A DNA stretch of 64,000 nucleotides from Roseovarius sp. (GTDB lineage Bacteria > Pseudomonadota > Alphaproteobacteria > Rhodobacterales > Rhodobacteraceae). The number at the start of each line of letters is the position of its first letter. Positions within the stretch are counted from its first letter, which is position 1. Shown piece by piece: positions 36,291 through 46,579 of this stretch. A program made the translations under genes and the position numbers. The notes below the pieces were generated by a model. The model saw nothing but the letters and a program-made list of their open reading frames with translations, had not been told where the DNA came from and made no database searches. The stretch covers positions 56,873 through 120,872 of the forward strand of contig NZ_JALUXE010000032.1 of NCBI RefSeq assembly GCF_027019125.1, in the 5' to 3' direction.

Positions 36291-38834
36291 ATGTCGCGCT
36301 ATGCCGCCAGTGACGTCGAAGCGAAATGGCAATCCGCCTGGGAGGCGGCCGATATTTTCCGTGCGCGGCGCGATGAAACGCGGCCGAAATATTACGTGCT
36401 GGAAATGTTTCCCTATCCGTCAGGGCGCATCCACATGGGCCATGTGCGCAATTACACCATGGGCGACGTGGTGGCGCGCTACAAGATCGCGACCGGGCAT
36501 AACGTGCTGCACCCGATGGGCTGGGACGCCTTTGGTATGCCCGCCGAGAATGCGGCCATGGCCAGCGGCGGCCATCCCAAGGATTGGACGTATGCCAATA
36601 TCGCGGACATGCGCGCGCAGATGAAGCCCTTGGGCCTCAGCATCGACTGGTCCCGCGAATTTGCCACCTGCGATCCGGAATATTACGGGCAGCAACAGGC
36701 GCTTTTCCTCGATTTTCTCGAACACGGGCTGGTCTATCGGAAGAATGCGGTGGTGAACTGGGACCCGGTCGACATGACGGTTCTGGCCAATGAACAGGTG
36801 ATCGACGGCAAGGGCTGGCGTTCGGGCGCAGAGGTGGAGCGGCGTGAACTGACGCAGTGGTTCTTCCGCATTTCGGATCACGCCGAGGAATTGCTCGAGG
36901 CGCTCGACGGCCTCGACAATTGGCCTGCCAAGGTGCGGCTGATGCAGGAGAACTGGATTGGCAAGTCGCGCGGGCTGCAATTCGCCTTTGGGCTGATTGA
37001 TGGGCCCGAGGGGCAAGATCGGATCGAGGTTTACACCACGCGGCCAGATACCTTGATGGGCGCGAGTTTCGTGGGCATTTCGCCCGATCACCCGCTGGCC
37101 AAGGCGCTGGAGCGCGAGCGCGACGATGTGGCGGCGTTCTGTGCCGAGGCGCGCAAGGGCGGCACCACCGCCGAGGCGATTGAAAAGGCCGAGAAGCTGG
37201 GCTTTGATACCGGGCTGCGCGTGCGCCATCCCTTTGACACCGCTTGGGAATTGCCGGTCTATATCGCCAATTTCATCCTGATGGACTATGGCACGGGGGC
37301 GATTTTCGGCTGTCCGGGGCACGATCAGCGCGACCATGATTTCGCGCGCAAGTATGGCTTGCCCATCGTCGATACCTTTCTGCCGGTCGAGGGCGATCAC
37401 GACATTCAGGTGGCCCCCTATGTGCCGCTGAAATCAGAAGCCGTGCGCTACACGCGGCTGGTGGCCGGTGAGAAGGTGCAGACCGGCGAGGCGGGGGTCA
37501 ACGCGGCGATTGATTTCTGCGAGGCGAATGGCGTGGGGCAGGGTGTCACGAAGTTCCGCCTGCGCGATTGGGGGCTGAGCCGCCAACGCTATTGGGGCTG
37601 CCCCATTCCGGTGGTGCATTGCGATACCTGCGGCGTGGTGCCGGAAAAGAAAGAAAACCTGCCCATCCGCCTGCCGGATGACGTGAGCTTTGATGCGCCG
37701 GGCAATCCGCTGGATCGGCATCCGACATGGCGCGATTGCGCCTGCCCGCGCTGCGGCGCGCCCGCACGGCGTGAGACGGACACGATGGACACGTTTGTCG
37801 ACTCAAGCTGGTATTACGCCCGCTTTACCGCGCCCCAGGCCAAAACACCGACCGACATGGCCGAGGCCGAGTATTGGATGAATGTCGATCAGTATATCGG
37901 CGGCATTGAGCATGCGATCCTGCATCTGCTCTATTCGCGCTTCTTCGCGCGGGCGATGCGGATTTGCGGCCATCTGCCCGCCAAGGCGATCGAGCCGTTT
38001 GACGCGCTCTTCACGCAAGGGATGGTGACGCACGAGATATACCAGACCCGCGACGCGGCCGGACGGCCCGTCTATCACCTGCCGGAAGAGGTGAGCGATG
38101 GGCGCTTGGCGGATGGAACGGAGGTGGAAATCATCCCCTCCGCCAAGATGTCGAAATCCAAGAAGAATGTGGTCGACCCCTCGACCATCATCGCGCAATA
38201 CGGGGCCGATACCGCGCGCTGGTTTGTTCTGAGCGATAGCCCGCCCGAGCGGGATGTGGAATGGACCGCGTCGGGGGCCGAGGCAGCACATCGCCACCTG
38301 AGCCGCGTTTGGCGCATTGCTGACGAGATCAGGCAGAGCGACGCGCCCGCGAGCGCCGACGATGAGGCGCTCTTGCGCGAGATGCACAAATGCATCGACG
38401 AGGTGACCAAGGGCATCGACAGTTTCGGCTTTAACGCGGCCATCGCGCGGCTCTATGCCTTTACCAACACGCTGGCCAAATCGCAGGCGGGCAAGGATGC
38501 GAAAACCACTGCCGCGCGTACGCTGGCGCAACTCATGTCGCCCATGACGCCGCATCTGGCCGAAGATGTCTGGGCGATGCTGGATGGCGAGGGGCTGATT
38601 ACCACCGCAGCTTGGCCTGTGGCCGATCCCGAGATGCTGATTGACGACACGGTCATTCTGCCGATCCAGATCAACGGCAAGCGCCGGGGGGAAATCACTG
38701 TGCCCGCCGATATGCCGAAATCCGAGGTTGAAAAACTGGCGCTGGCCCACAATGCTGTGGTCAAGGCGCTGGAGGGGGCCCAGCCCAAGAAAATCATCGT
38801 CGTCCCCGGACGGATCGTCAATGTCGTGGTGTAA
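36291..38834 (+). CDS. leuS: Leucyl-tRNA synthetase
   Basis: Class I synthetase of 847 residues. The HIGH-like motif is [15 protein letters not shown], and the KMSKS loop is AKMSKSKKN. The editing domain is present between them. ATG 36291 starts the family sequence ([13 protein letters not shown]); GAGGTG lies 7 bases upstream. The end overlaps lptE by 14 bases, so the two are coupled. Confidence 0.97.
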   Translation: MSRYAASDVEAKWQSAWEAADIFRARRDETRPKYYVLEMFPYPSGRIHMGHVRNYTMGDVVARYKIATGHNVLHPMGWDAFGMPAENAAMASGGHPKDWTYANIADMRAQMKPLGLSIDWSREFATCDPEYYGQQQALFLDFLEHGLVYRKNAVVNWDPVDMTVLANEQVIDGKGWRSGAEVERRELTQWFFRISDHAEELLEALDGLDNWPAKVRLMQENWIGKSRGLQFAFGLIDGPEGQDRIEVYTTRPDTLMGASFVGISPDHPLAKALERERDDVAAFCAEARKGGTTAEAIEKAEKLGFDTGLRVRHPFDTAWELPVYIANFILMDYGTGAIFGCPGHDQRDHDFARKYGLPIVDTFLPVEGDHDIQVAPYVPLKSEAVRYTRLVAGEKVQTGEAGVNAAIDFCEANGVGQGVTKFRLRDWGLSRQRYWGCPIPVVHCDTCGVVPEKKENLPIRLPDDVSFDAPGNPLDRHPTWRDCACPRCGAPARRETDTMDTFVDSSWYYARFTAPQAKTPTDMAEAEYWMNVDQYIGGIEHAILHLLYSRFFARAMRICGHLPAKAIEPFDALFTQGMVTHEIYQTRDAAGRPVYHLPEEVSDGRLADGTEVEIIPSAKMSKSKKNVVDPSTIIAQYGADTARWFVLSDSPPERDVEWTASGAEAAHRHLSRVWRIADEIRQSDAPASADDEALLREMHKCIDEVTKGIDSFGFNAAIARLYAFTNTLAKSQAGKDAKTTAARTLAQLMSPMTPHLAEDVWAMLDGEGLITTAAWPVADPEMLIDDTVILPIQINGKRRGEITVPADMPKSEVEKLALAHNAVVKALEGAQPKKIIVVPGRIVNVVV

Positions 38835-39312
38835 CCGCCGATTTCTTTTGCTGTCAGCACTCGCCCTTGTGGCGGGATGCGGCTTTGCGCCCGCCTATGC
38901 GCCGGGCGGGGCGGGATCGGCGCTGATGGGGCGGGTGTCGGTCGAGGCCCCGGATACCCGCGCCAGCTATCTCTTGGCGCAAGAGATCGAGACACGGTTG
39001 GGGCGGCCCGCCAATCCGCGCTACGCGCTGACCCCGGTCGTCACGCTGAACACACAGGCCATGGCGATCAACCGCAACAACGTGGCGTCGCGGTTTAACC
39101 TCTTGGGAACCGTCGCCTACAGCCTGCGCGATACGGAGACGGGGGCGATTGTCACCTCGGGTGATGTCACAAGCTTTACCGGCTACTCCGCGACCGGAAC
39201 CACAGTGGCGGTGCAGGCCGCGGAGCGCGACGCCGAGGCGCGGCTGATGGCAATTCTCGCCGATCAAGTGCTGACCCGCCTTCTGGCCGCAGACCTGCCC
39301 CAGCCGGAATGA
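38821..39312 (+). CDS. lptE: LPS-assembly lipoprotein LptE
   Basis: A 163-residue outer-membrane lipoprotein with lipobox LVAGC. It plugs the LptD barrel and takes part in lipopolysaccharide insertion. The mature part has the usual LptE features ([36 protein letters not shown]). It lies between leuS and holA with overlaps of 14 and 4 bases, the conserved order. Confidence 0.92.
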   Translation: MSWCNRRFLLLSALALVAGCGFAPAYAPGGAGSALMGRVSVEAPDTRASYLLAQEIETRLGRPANPRYALTPVVTLNTQAMAINRNNVASRFNLLGTVAYSLRDTETGAIVTSGDVTSFTGYSATGTTVAVQAAERDAEARLMAILADQVLTRLLAADLPQPE

Positions 39313-40337
39313 AACTCTCGCCGCGCGATGCTGTCCGCTACTTTGCCAAGCCAGAGGCGCAGCGGACGGGCATTCTGATCTACGGCGCGGATGCGATGCG
39401 GGTGGCGCTCCGGCGTCAGGAGCTGTTGGCGGCGCTGCTTGGCCCCACAGCCGATGAAGAAATGCGCCTGAGCCGGATGCCCGCCGGCGATCTGCGCAAG
39501 GACCCCGCCGCGTTGATGGATGCGGTCAAGGCGCAAGGGTTCTTCCCCGGTCCGCGCGCGGCCTTTGTCGAGGACGCCAATGACACCGCCGCCGATGCCA
39601 TTCTGGCGGCGTTGGGCGATTGGCAGCCGGGGGATGCGCAGATCATCGTGACCGCGGGTGCGCTCAAGGCGACATCGCGGATTCGCAAGGCGTTCGAGAG
39701 CCATCCCAATGCCTATGCCGTTGGAATCTATGACGATCCCCCAAGCCGCGAAGAAATCGAGGCGACATTGACCCGCGCCGGTCTGCGGGATGTGCCGGGG
39801 CCGGTCATGTCCGATCTGACGGCACTCGCGCGCGATCTCGATCCCGGCGATTTCCGTCAGACCATAGAGAAACTGGCGCTCTATAAATTGGGGGATGCCA
39901 CGCCCCTCAACGCTGCGGACATTGCCGCCTGTGCGCCTGCGTCGACCGAGGCGGATCTGGATGATATTCTCAATATCGTGGCTGAAGGGCGGTCGGCTGA
40001 AATCGGTCCGGTGATGCGGCGGTTGAAGGCACAGGGCACGCAGCCTGTCGGCCTCTGCATCGGGGCCACCCGGCATTTTCGGGCGCTTTACACCGCCGCG
40101 TCGGATCCCGGAGGCGCGGCGCAGGGTATCGCACGTATGCGCCCGCCCATTTTCGGGCCGCGCCGCGACCGGATGCTGCGGCAGGCGCAGGGCTGGGGCG
40201 CGGAGCGGTTGCAACAGGCGCTGACGATCCTGACCGATACCGACCTGAGCCTGCGGTCGGCAGGACAGCGCGCACCCGACATGGCGCTGGTCGAGCGGGC
40301 GCTGATCCGGTTGGCGATGCTGGCCGGGGCGCGGTGA
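39309..40337 (+). CDS. holA: DNA polymerase III delta subunit
   Basis: A 342-residue clamp-loader subunit that opens the beta ring. Family signatures include the N-terminal GILIYGADAMRVALRRQEL, the middle SREEIEATLTRAG, and the C-terminal LLKAQGTQPVGLC-like helix with LVERALIRLAMLAG. It overlaps lptE by ATGA and is the last gene of the leuS operon. Confidence 0.92.
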   Translation: MKLSPRDAVRYFAKPEAQRTGILIYGADAMRVALRRQELLAALLGPTADEEMRLSRMPAGDLRKDPAALMDAVKAQGFFPGPRAAFVEDANDTAADAILAALGDWQPGDAQIIVTAGALKATSRIRKAFESHPNAYAVGIYDDPPSREEIEATLTRAGLRDVPGPVMSDLTALARDLDPGDFRQTIEKLALYKLGDATPLNAADIAACAPASTEADLDDILNIVAEGRSAEIGPVMRRLKAQGTQPVGLCIGATRHFRALYTAASDPGGAAQGIARMRPPIFGPRRDRMLRQAQGWGAERLQQALTILTDTDLSLRSAGQRAPDMALVERALIRLAMLAGAR

Positions 40338-40412
40338 TCCGGGCGAATCTGGGTTAACAGACTGAAATTTAAGAAAATTACGGAGCGGTATCGCGGCGGC
40401 ATTCCGTCGGTA

Positions 40413-41400
40413 TTGCGTCGGTGCGGGTTTGGGGGAAGTGTAGGGTTAATTCAGCGGGCGCTGGACAGAGAGAAATGGCGGGGCAAGGCCGGCGAGGTGG
40501 GTGAAACTTTGGGTATCAGAGATCAAGCGAGCCTCAAGGAGTGGCTGGAGGATCAGCCGCGAGAAGTGGCTGTCTGGATCGCATCACGTGCGGCGGCGCG
40601 GGTGCTGCCGATATGGTGGCAGGCGGTGCTGACCGAGGACTGGGCAAACGAGGCTAATTTAACCGTCCTCCCAGCTTTGCGACGTTTGCTAACATCATCC
40701 GTTTCATTCCATAACCCCTCAGATTCATTGAGGATAGCTGCTAAAAGAACTCTTGAAGGCGGTATTGTCGGCATTCCCTTCAAGCCCCCACTTGAAGCGG
40801 ATGGCGCCGCGCGCGGAGCCGCTCTTGCTGCATCAGCTGCCACAGCCGCACATCCTGCCGCTGTCGCTGCGTTCGCCGCATCTCGCGCGTCAAGCGGAGC
40901 GCAAATCGGTCTGAAATCAGATGCAATATTCCTGGCGAGTGGTGAATTGCCCGATGATCTTCCGCTCTGGCCCGAGGAGGCGGGGCCGCCTGCGGAGCAA
41001 TGGCGCGCGATCAAGTGGCAGGTGGATCAATCCGAGGGTGCCGAGGACTGGCAATTCTGGATCAAGTGGTATGACGCGCTTCTCGACGGTCGCCCGATGC
41101 TGGGGGATGCTGGAGCAGATCGCCCTCATTGACCCCGAGACATGGGGCTATGGGCCGGAGGTGGTGAACCCGGTGATCCGGGAGATTTGGGAATTGCACC
41201 GTTTGCGTGCGGAGGTGGCGGCGCTGAACGCGGTTGTCGCCTATTGCGGCAAGGTCGGGGATGCGGTGGTGATGTCGGCTGCGACGGAGACGGGCAAGCT
41301 TGTCGCGCGCACCGCTTATGTGGCGACGCTTGATCATATTGCGAACAATGGCCGGTTGGTGCGGTTCGTGAAGGACTTGCTCGCCTTTGGCGGCGGGTGA
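40413..41400 (+). pseudogene. Frameshifted Roseobacter hypothetical gene
   Basis: Two adjacent frames together give one protein-like sequence: the first (to about 41100) has QRALDREKW, AREVAVWIASRAA-like and an Ala-rich stretch, ending in FWIKWYDALLDGRPML; the second continues MLEQIALIDPETWGYGPEVVNPVIREIWELHRLRAEVAAL. The break lies in the run TGGGGGA at about 41101-41107; removing one G joins them. The family, as I recall, is common and uncharacterised in Roseobacters. The start (TTG 40413) is weak. It may be a real pseudogene or a sequencing error in a G run. Confidence 0.7.
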
Positions 41401-41407
41401 TTGGCAC

Positions 41408-41426
41408 GGTGGGTTGGAAACCCACC
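41408..41426. repeat. GTGGGTT hairpin repeat, copy 2
   Basis: Arms GGTGGGTT and AACCCACC with a 3-base GGA loop, then CTACG. It follows the frameshifted gene by 7 bases and would serve as its terminator. Related copies are at 8039-8058 and 58506-58525. Confidence 0.65.
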
Positions 41427-41690
41427 CTACGCCGCCTGAAGCGGGTGGGGTTCCACCTCCCTCTTTGCGTCCAAGCGTGTCATGGAATCGGGTGAGGTGT
41501 GGCCTGGAGTTGACGTTCGGGGGCAGAAACAAGCCGCGCGGTGCCTGACCGCCGGGTGGGCGCAGCAACCTCGGTGGACCGCACTTTATGCCAGCCAAAC
41601 ACTCCCGCGTTTTCAATGGCTTGAAACGTTGCAAAAGCGCTCGCCCTAGGGGGCGGGTCATGCCAGAGGCATGCCTTCGGCATGACCGCT

Positions 41691-41724
41691 GCGCGGCGGT
41701 GCCTGCGGCACCTTGATTCCGCGC
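41691..41724. repeat. 34-base repeat, copy B
   Basis: The same 34 bases as the inverted copy A at 24792-24825, matching at all 34 positions. It is in the gene-free stretch before gst. A dispersed intergenic repeat of unknown role. Confidence 0.7.
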
Positions 41725-41864
41725 GGGGTGGCAGGGGCGACCGTGTTCCCACTCCTTTGAACACGAGCGCGTGATCTCAAGCCGTTTGTCGTCGCGGCCC
41801 CCGTTGCCTTGGCACGCCCTTTGGGCAATGGTGCCGCCATGCAAATCAAAGGGGGGAAATCGCC

Positions 41865-42452
41865 ATGTATGATGTCATTGGATCGCGGGCCAGCCGGGCC
41901 TTTCGGGTGCTGTGGTTGCTCGAGGAAATTGGGGTGGAGTACAACCACCTCGCTGTTGCCCCCCGCTCGCCCGAAGCGCTTGCGGCCAACCCCTCGGGCA
42001 AGATCCCGGCCCTGCGGGATGGCGATGCGGTGTTGACCGATTCCACCGCGATCATGACCTATCTTGCCGATAAGCATGGGCAGTTCACCCATGCCCCCGG
42101 CACCGTGGCACGGGCGCGTCAGGATGCGTTGACGCATCAGATTCTCGATGAGATCGACGGCACCCTCTGGACGGCCGCGCGGCATAGTTTCGTGCTGCCC
42201 GAGGAGCACCGCGTGCCGGCGGTCAAGGAGTCGCTGAAATGGGAATACGAGCGCAACGTCGCGCGGATTTCCGAGGCGCTGACTGGCCCCTATCTGCAGG
42301 GGCAGACCATGACCATCGCGGATATTCTTCTGGCCCATTGCCTGATGTGGGCGGGCAAGGCCGGGTTCCCGGATGCGGGCGAAAAGCTCAATGATTACGT
42401 GGCGATGATGCTTGCGCGCCCGGCCTGTCAGCGGGCTGCCGCACTCCCCTGA
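41865..42452 (+). CDS. Glutathione S-transferase
   Basis: A 195-residue GST with an N-terminal thioredoxin-like domain (SRASRAFRVLWLLEEIG, then NPSGKIPALRDGDAVLTDSTAIMTYLADK) and a helical C-terminal domain. The early Ser and the PALRDG, TDSTAI glutathione contacts are present. The substrate is unknown; it is probably in detoxification. Its last 25 bases overlap the convergent flavoprotein gene. Confidence 0.88.
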   Translation: MYDVIGSRASRAFRVLWLLEEIGVEYNHLAVAPRSPEALAANPSGKIPALRDGDAVLTDSTAIMTYLADKHGQFTHAPGTVARARQDALTHQILDEIDGTLWTAARHSFVLPEEHRVPAVKESLKWEYERNVARISEALTGPYLQGQTMTIADILLAHCLMWAGKAGFPDAGEKLNDYVAMMLARPACQRAAALP

Positions 42453-43600
42453 GCGTAAGCGGCGGCGTGTTGCCCCGCCCAAACCCCGGTGGCAAGACAG
42501 GCGGTCAGCAGGTAGCCGCCGGTTGTCGCCTCCCAATCGAGCATTTCCCCGGCGGCGAACACGCCGGGGCGGGCGTGCAGCATGAGGCCCGCATCCAGCG
42601 CCTCGAACCGCAGCCCACCGGCAGTTGAGATGGCCTGATCCATCGGGCGCGGCCCGTTGAGGGGCACCGGCAGGCTCTTGAGCAGGGCGGGCAGATCGGT
42701 GGTGCTTCGGCCAAATTCCATCACCAGCGCCAGTTTCACGGGATCCAGGCGGAACGCCTTGCGCAGGCGGTTCTTGAGGCTGTCGCTGCTTTTGGTCTGG
42801 CGCAGGCGGTTCGCGACCTGGGACAGGCTCAGGTCGGGCAGGAGATCGAGCTTGAGAGGCGCACCATCGCGCAAGGCTGCGCTGACCTCATAGAGGCCGC
42901 CCCCCTCAAGCCCTTGGTTGGAAATGATGAATTCCCCGCGCGAGCGCATGGTCCCGGCGTGCAGTTCCACGCCCTTGACCGGCTGGCCGAACTGCGCCGT
43001 CATATGGGGCGACCAAGCGACCAGAAAACCCATGTTGGCGGGTCGAAAGGGCGCAATCGTCGCCGGGTCGAGATGCGCCGCCCATGCCCCGTCCGAGCCA
43101 AGCCGCGCCCAGCTTGCGCCACCGCAGGCCAGCACCGTCACGGTGGGATGCAGGCACTGCACGCCCTCGGGCGTGTCGAACAGCGCACCGCCCTCCCAGC
43201 CGCGCCAGCGCCAACGGGTGCGGATTTCGACGCCCAAGCCGCGCAGTTCAGACAGGAAACTGCGCAGGAGCGGCGAGGCCTTCATCACGCGTGGAAAAAC
43301 CCGGCCGGTTGACCCGGCAAAAACCTCTTGCCCAAGGTCCCGCGCCCATGCCTGCACCGCGTCGGGGCCAAAGGCACTGAGCATCGGGCGCAGGGTGTCG
43401 GCGCGGGGGCCATAGGCGGCCAGAAAGGTCTCGAACGGTTCGACCTTGGTCAGGTTCAGCCCGGATTTGCCCGCCATGAGGAACTTGCGACCGACCGAGG
43501 GCTTGGCCTCGGCCACCAGCACGCGCAACCCGGCCCGAGCGAGTTCGCGCGCAGCCATGAGGCCCGCAGGCCCAGCCCCGATGACGAGCGCATCGGTCAT
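42428..43600 (-). CDS. TIGR03862-type flavoprotein (HI0933/YhiN-like)
   Basis: A 390-residue NAD(P)/FAD-dependent oxidoreductase of the YhiN/HI0933 family. The FAD motif is VIGAGPAGLMAA at the N-terminus, followed by GRKFLMAGKSGLNLT, and the C-terminal ATTGGYLLTACLATGVWAG is typical. The function is unknown; some relatives act in DNA or RNA modification. It overlaps the mechanosensitive-channel gene by ATGA. Confidence 0.88.
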   Translation of the reverse strand: MTDALVIGAGPAGLMAARELARAGLRVLVAEAKPSVGRKFLMAGKSGLNLTKVEPFETFLAAYGPRADTLRPMLSAFGPDAVQAWARDLGQEVFAGSTGRVFPRVMKASPLLRSFLSELRGLGVEIRTRWRWRGWEGGALFDTPEGVQCLHPTVTVLACGGASWARLGSDGAWAAHLDPATIAPFRPANMGFLVAWSPHMTAQFGQPVKGVELHAGTMRSRGEFIISNQGLEGGGLYEVSAALRDGAPLKLDLLPDLSLSQVANRLRQTKSSDSLKNRLRKAFRLDPVKLALVMEFGRSTTDLPALLKSLPVPLNGPRPMDQAISTAGGLRFEALDAGLMLHARPGVFAAGEMLDWEATTGGYLLTACLATGVWAGQHAAAYAQGSAAAR

Positions 43601-44928
43601 GCCGCTGGGGTTGCCGGGGCGGGCAGCCCCCGGTGATGGACCACACGTTGCGGATAGGGCATTTCGACCCCCTCGGCGCGCAGCGCATTCCAGATCGCGA
43701 ACAGGACGTCGGACTGATACTTTCCGGTCACGTCCTCGATCCCGTCGACCCAGTATTCGACCGAGAAATCCACGCCGCTTTCGCCAAAGGCCTTGAGTTC
43801 ACATTCGGGGGCGAATTTTCCCGTGGTCTGCACCTCGGGGACGGCGGCGACGGCAGGTTCCACGAGGGCCGGAATCCGGGTGATGTCGGTGTCGTAGCTG
43901 ACCGAGAAGGCGGCCTCGTAGCGGTGCCGCTTGCCTGCGTCGGAAAAGTTGACAACGCGGGAGGTAATGAAATCCTCGTTCGGCACCACGATCCAGCGGC
44001 CATCCACGGTTTCGAGAATGGCGGCGCGGGCGGTCATCTTGACGATGGTGCCTTCGGAGCCGTCATCGAGCACGACATAATCCCCCACCGTGGTCTGCCC
44101 CTCCAAGAGCAGGATCACGCCCGAGACGAAATTGGCCGCGATCTGTTGCAGGCCAAGGCCGATGCCCACACCAAGCGCGCCGCCCAGAACGGCAATCGCC
44201 GTGAGGTCGATCCCCATGATCGACATGAGCAACAGGAAGGCCGCGCCAAAGATCACGATCTGGCTGGCCTTGATCGCGAGTTCACGGGTGGCGGGGCGCA
44301 ATTCCTCGCGGCGCTTGATGAAATCCTCGGATTGGCTGTTGGACCAGCGCCCGAGCCAGAAGAGCAGCGCGCCAGAGACAGCGCCACGAAGCAGGGCAAG
44401 GGCGGAGAAGCTGATATTGCCCAGATCGACCGAAATCGCCGCAAGCCGTTCGTTGGCCAGACCGAGAAGATCAAAGAGATAGAGCAGCGCCACGGGCATG
44501 AGCACGAAGCGCCCCAGAACCCGCAAGAAGGGATCGGTCAGGATGTCGCGCACGAACAGGCGGGCGGCGAGAACCATGAACAGCCGCTTGCCGAAGGCGA
44601 TGACATCGCCCGAGCCAAAGAGCGAGCGTGTCACGCTCTCGCCCATGCCGGTGAGGCCGTAGGCGAGCAGCGGCATCAGAAGCGGCAGGAACATGAGGAT
44701 GAAGCGCCGCGCCGAGGCGATCATATTGTCCTGACCGGCCGGGGGGGTGAGCACGCGGGTGATGGTCGGACGTATGCGGCGTGTGATCAGCACCGCCAAG
44801 AGCCACGCTGCGACAAGAAGACCGAATTGCGACCAGGCGGCGGGGCTGAGCAGCCAGCCTTTCGCCAGATCCCAGCCCTGCATTGCATAGCCCAGTGCCT
44901 GTCCGATGATCTCTGGCTGACCGTCCAT
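43597..44928 (-). CDS. MscS-family mechanosensitive channel
   Basis: A 443-residue membrane protein with several N-terminal helices and a C-terminal MscS core: pore helix region LGGALGVGIGLGLQQIAANFVSG, then GDYVVLDDGSEGTIVKMTARAAILET and VVPNEDF. It releases osmolytes on hypo-osmotic shock. The extra N-terminal helices place it in the larger MscS-like class. ATG 44928 follows AAGGGG; a GTG one codon earlier also reads. The flavoprotein gene is coupled downstream. Confidence 0.9.
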   Translation of the reverse strand: MDGQPEIIGQALGYAMQGWDLAKGWLLSPAAWSQFGLLVAAWLLAVLITRRIRPTITRVLTPPAGQDNMIASARRFILMFLPLLMPLLAYGLTGMGESVTRSLFGSGDVIAFGKRLFMVLAARLFVRDILTDPFLRVLGRFVLMPVALLYLFDLLGLANERLAAISVDLGNISFSALALLRGAVSGALLFWLGRWSNSQSEDFIKRREELRPATRELAIKASQIVIFGAAFLLLMSIMGIDLTAIAVLGGALGVGIGLGLQQIAANFVSGVILLLEGQTTVGDYVVLDDGSEGTIVKMTARAAILETVDGRWIVVPNEDFITSRVVNFSDAGKRHRYEAAFSVSYDTDITRIPALVEPAVAAVPEVQTTGKFAPECELKAFGESGVDFSVEYWVDGIEDVTGKYQSDVLFAIWNALRAEGVEMPYPQRVVHHRGLPAPATPAA

Positions 44929-44999
44929 CACACACCCCTTGCCTTTTGACCCGCGCGCGTCATCCTCTTGCCCGCAGCCAGCAAAAGGATCAAGTCAAA

Positions 45000-45296
45000 C
45001 TGTCTGAACACCCAATTTGCCCGCTTTGCCAGCGCCCGATCCCGCCCGAGGTGCGCCAGAGCCTGCATCACCTTGTGCCCAAGCTGAAAGGCGGCAAGGG
45101 TGGCCCGGTGGTGCGCCTGCACCAGATTTGCCACAACGAGATCCACGCGACGCTGACGGAGGGTGAACTGGCGCGCGATTATGCCAGTATCGAGGCCCTG
45201 CGCGCGCATCCGCGTCTGGCGAAATTCATCGCCTGGGTGATCCAGCGACCGCCGGGGTTTCATTCGAGAACCCCCGGCGCGCGGCGCAAGCGGTAG
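45000..45296 (+). CDS. Small HNH endonuclease-like protein (probable CTG start)
   Basis: A 98-residue protein with a zinc-binding CPLC pair and the HNH-like signature LHHLVPKLKGGKGG, then HQICHNEIHATL. The function is unknown; HNH domains cut or bind nucleic acids. No ATG or GTG begins the conserved part. The family sequence starts at SEHPICPLC, where CTG (45000) follows an AAAGGAT site 9 bases upstream, so initiation at CTG is likely. A TTG at 44946 would add 18 non-conserved residues. Confidence 0.75.
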   Translation: MSEHPICPLCQRPIPPEVRQSLHHLVPKLKGGKGGPVVRLHQICHNEIHATLTEGELARDYASIEALRAHPRLAKFIAWVIQRPPGFHSRTPGARRKR

Positions 45297-45299
45297 TCA

Positions 45300-46343
45300 T
45301 CAATACGGCATCGGATGCATCTTGTGGGTGGCGTCGAGATCGCTCAGCACCTCTGGGGCGAGTGTGATGCCCGCCGACCCAAGCGCCAGGTCGAGCTGAG
45401 CCATGTCGGTGGCCCCAAAGATGGCGGAGCAGAGGAAGGGGCGCGTCAGGCACCAAGCGAGCGCCATTTGCACGGGGTCGAGGCCGTGTTTCTGCGCGAC
45501 CGCATGATAGGCCGCGACGGCCTCGAACGCGCGCGGGGTCTTGCGCCCGCCCAGATCGCCGTTGATCGCCATGCGCGAGCCGGTGGGCAGCGCACCGTCC
45601 TGATACTTGCCACTGAGCAACCCCGCCGCAAGGGGGGAAAAGGCCAGCAGGCCCACATCCTCATTGACGCTGAGTTCGGCGAGGTCCGTGTCATAGAGGC
45701 GGCACATGAGCGAGTATTCATTCTGGATCGAGGCGGCGCGGGGGCCGTGCCCCTCTTCGGCGAGCCGCAGCCATTGCGCCATGCCCCACGCGCTCTCGTT
45801 CGAGAGGCTGAAGGCGCGGATGGTGCCGCGCGCGACCTCGCGTTGCAGGGCCTCAAGCGTTTCTTGCATATGGGCGATTGTCTCGGCGCGGTTCTGGCCT
45901 GAGGGGTCATAGGCCCAGTTCTGGCGGAACATGTAGCTGCCCCGGTTCGGCCAGTGGAATTGGTAGAGGTCGATATGATCGGTCTTGAGGCGGCGCAGCG
46001 ATCCCTCAATGGCCTGCGGGATGGACCCCGCCGTGATCGGCGCGCCGTCGCGGGCGTGTTTGAAGCCCTTGCCGGAATGTTTGGTGGCCAGGATCACGTC
46101 GGCCCGCCGCCCGGAGGCCGCGAACCACTCGCCGATGATTTCTTCGGTGCGGCCGGTGGTTTCCGCGCTCATCGGGGTGGTGGGATACATCTCGGCGGTG
46201 TCGATGAAATTCACGCCCCGCTCCAGCGCGCGGTCGATCTGGGCATGGCCCTCTGCCGGGGTGTTCTGAGAGCCCCATGTCATCGAGCCAAGGCAGAGCG
46301 CGCTCACCTCAATCCCGGTCCGGCCCAAGGGTCTTTTCTGCAT
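45300..46343 (-). CDS. Aldo/keto reductase
   Basis: A 347-residue AKR of the Tas-like group. The catalytic set can be seen: Asp and Tyr in FIDTAEMYPTTP, Lys in ILATKHSG, and His in IDLYQFHWPNRG. It uses NADPH to reduce carbonyls. ATG 46343 has AGGAGA upstream; a longer frame from 46718 has no family match. It is convergent with the HNH gene, with 3 bases between stops. The natural substrate is unknown. Confidence 0.9.
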   Translation of the reverse strand: MQKRPLGRTGIEVSALCLGSMTWGSQNTPAEGHAQIDRALERGVNFIDTAEMYPTTPMSAETTGRTEEIIGEWFAASGRRADVILATKHSGKGFKHARDGAPITAGSIPQAIEGSLRRLKTDHIDLYQFHWPNRGSYMFRQNWAYDPSGQNRAETIAHMQETLEALQREVARGTIRAFSLSNESAWGMAQWLRLAEEGHGPRAASIQNEYSLMCRLYDTDLAELSVNEDVGLLAFSPLAAGLLSGKYQDGALPTGSRMAINGDLGGRKTPRAFEAVAAYHAVAQKHGLDPVQMALAWCLTRPFLCSAIFGATDMAQLDLALGSAGITLAPEVLSDLDATHKMHPMPY

Positions 46344-46534
46344 GGTGTCTCCTAGGGTTTGGGTTTTGGCATGGGGATACGGGAGGAAGGGGGGGCAGGG
46401 AAGGGGGGATGTTGAGCCATTCGGTCGCAAGGCAAAGCTGTTTGTGGTCGTAGGAATGCGAGTGGATTTGGGGGAAAGTCGTGCCTGATACGGGGAACTG
46501 CAGCTTAGAGGCCGGAGCAGACTTTTGCGGCAAG

Positions 46535-46561
46535 CGTTCAGTACTGTAGGATACCTGAACG
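46535..46561. promoter_or_regulatory. Inverted repeat before the thioesterase gene
   Basis: CGTTCAG (46535-46541) and CTGAACG (46555-46561), with 13 bases between, lie 18 bases before ATG 46580. Its size and place fit a repressor operator. No regulator gene is adjacent, so its owner is unknown. Confidence 0.45.
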
Positions 46562-46579
46562 ATATCTGGGAGTAAGCAT

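Larger units (their letters stand above)
41401..41864. other. Gene-free stretch with repeats
   Basis: This 464-base stretch between the frameshifted gene and gst has no credible coding frame. It holds the GTGGGTT hairpin (41408-41426), a small CATGCC-TTC-GGCATG hairpin (41670-41684) and the 34-base repeat copy B (41691-41724). No clear promoter for gst was found. Confidence 0.6.

Noticed and set aside
41062..41844. Minus-strand frames across the repeat-rich gap before gst
   Set aside because: They run through hairpins and repeats, have no ribosome sites and no recognisable motif.
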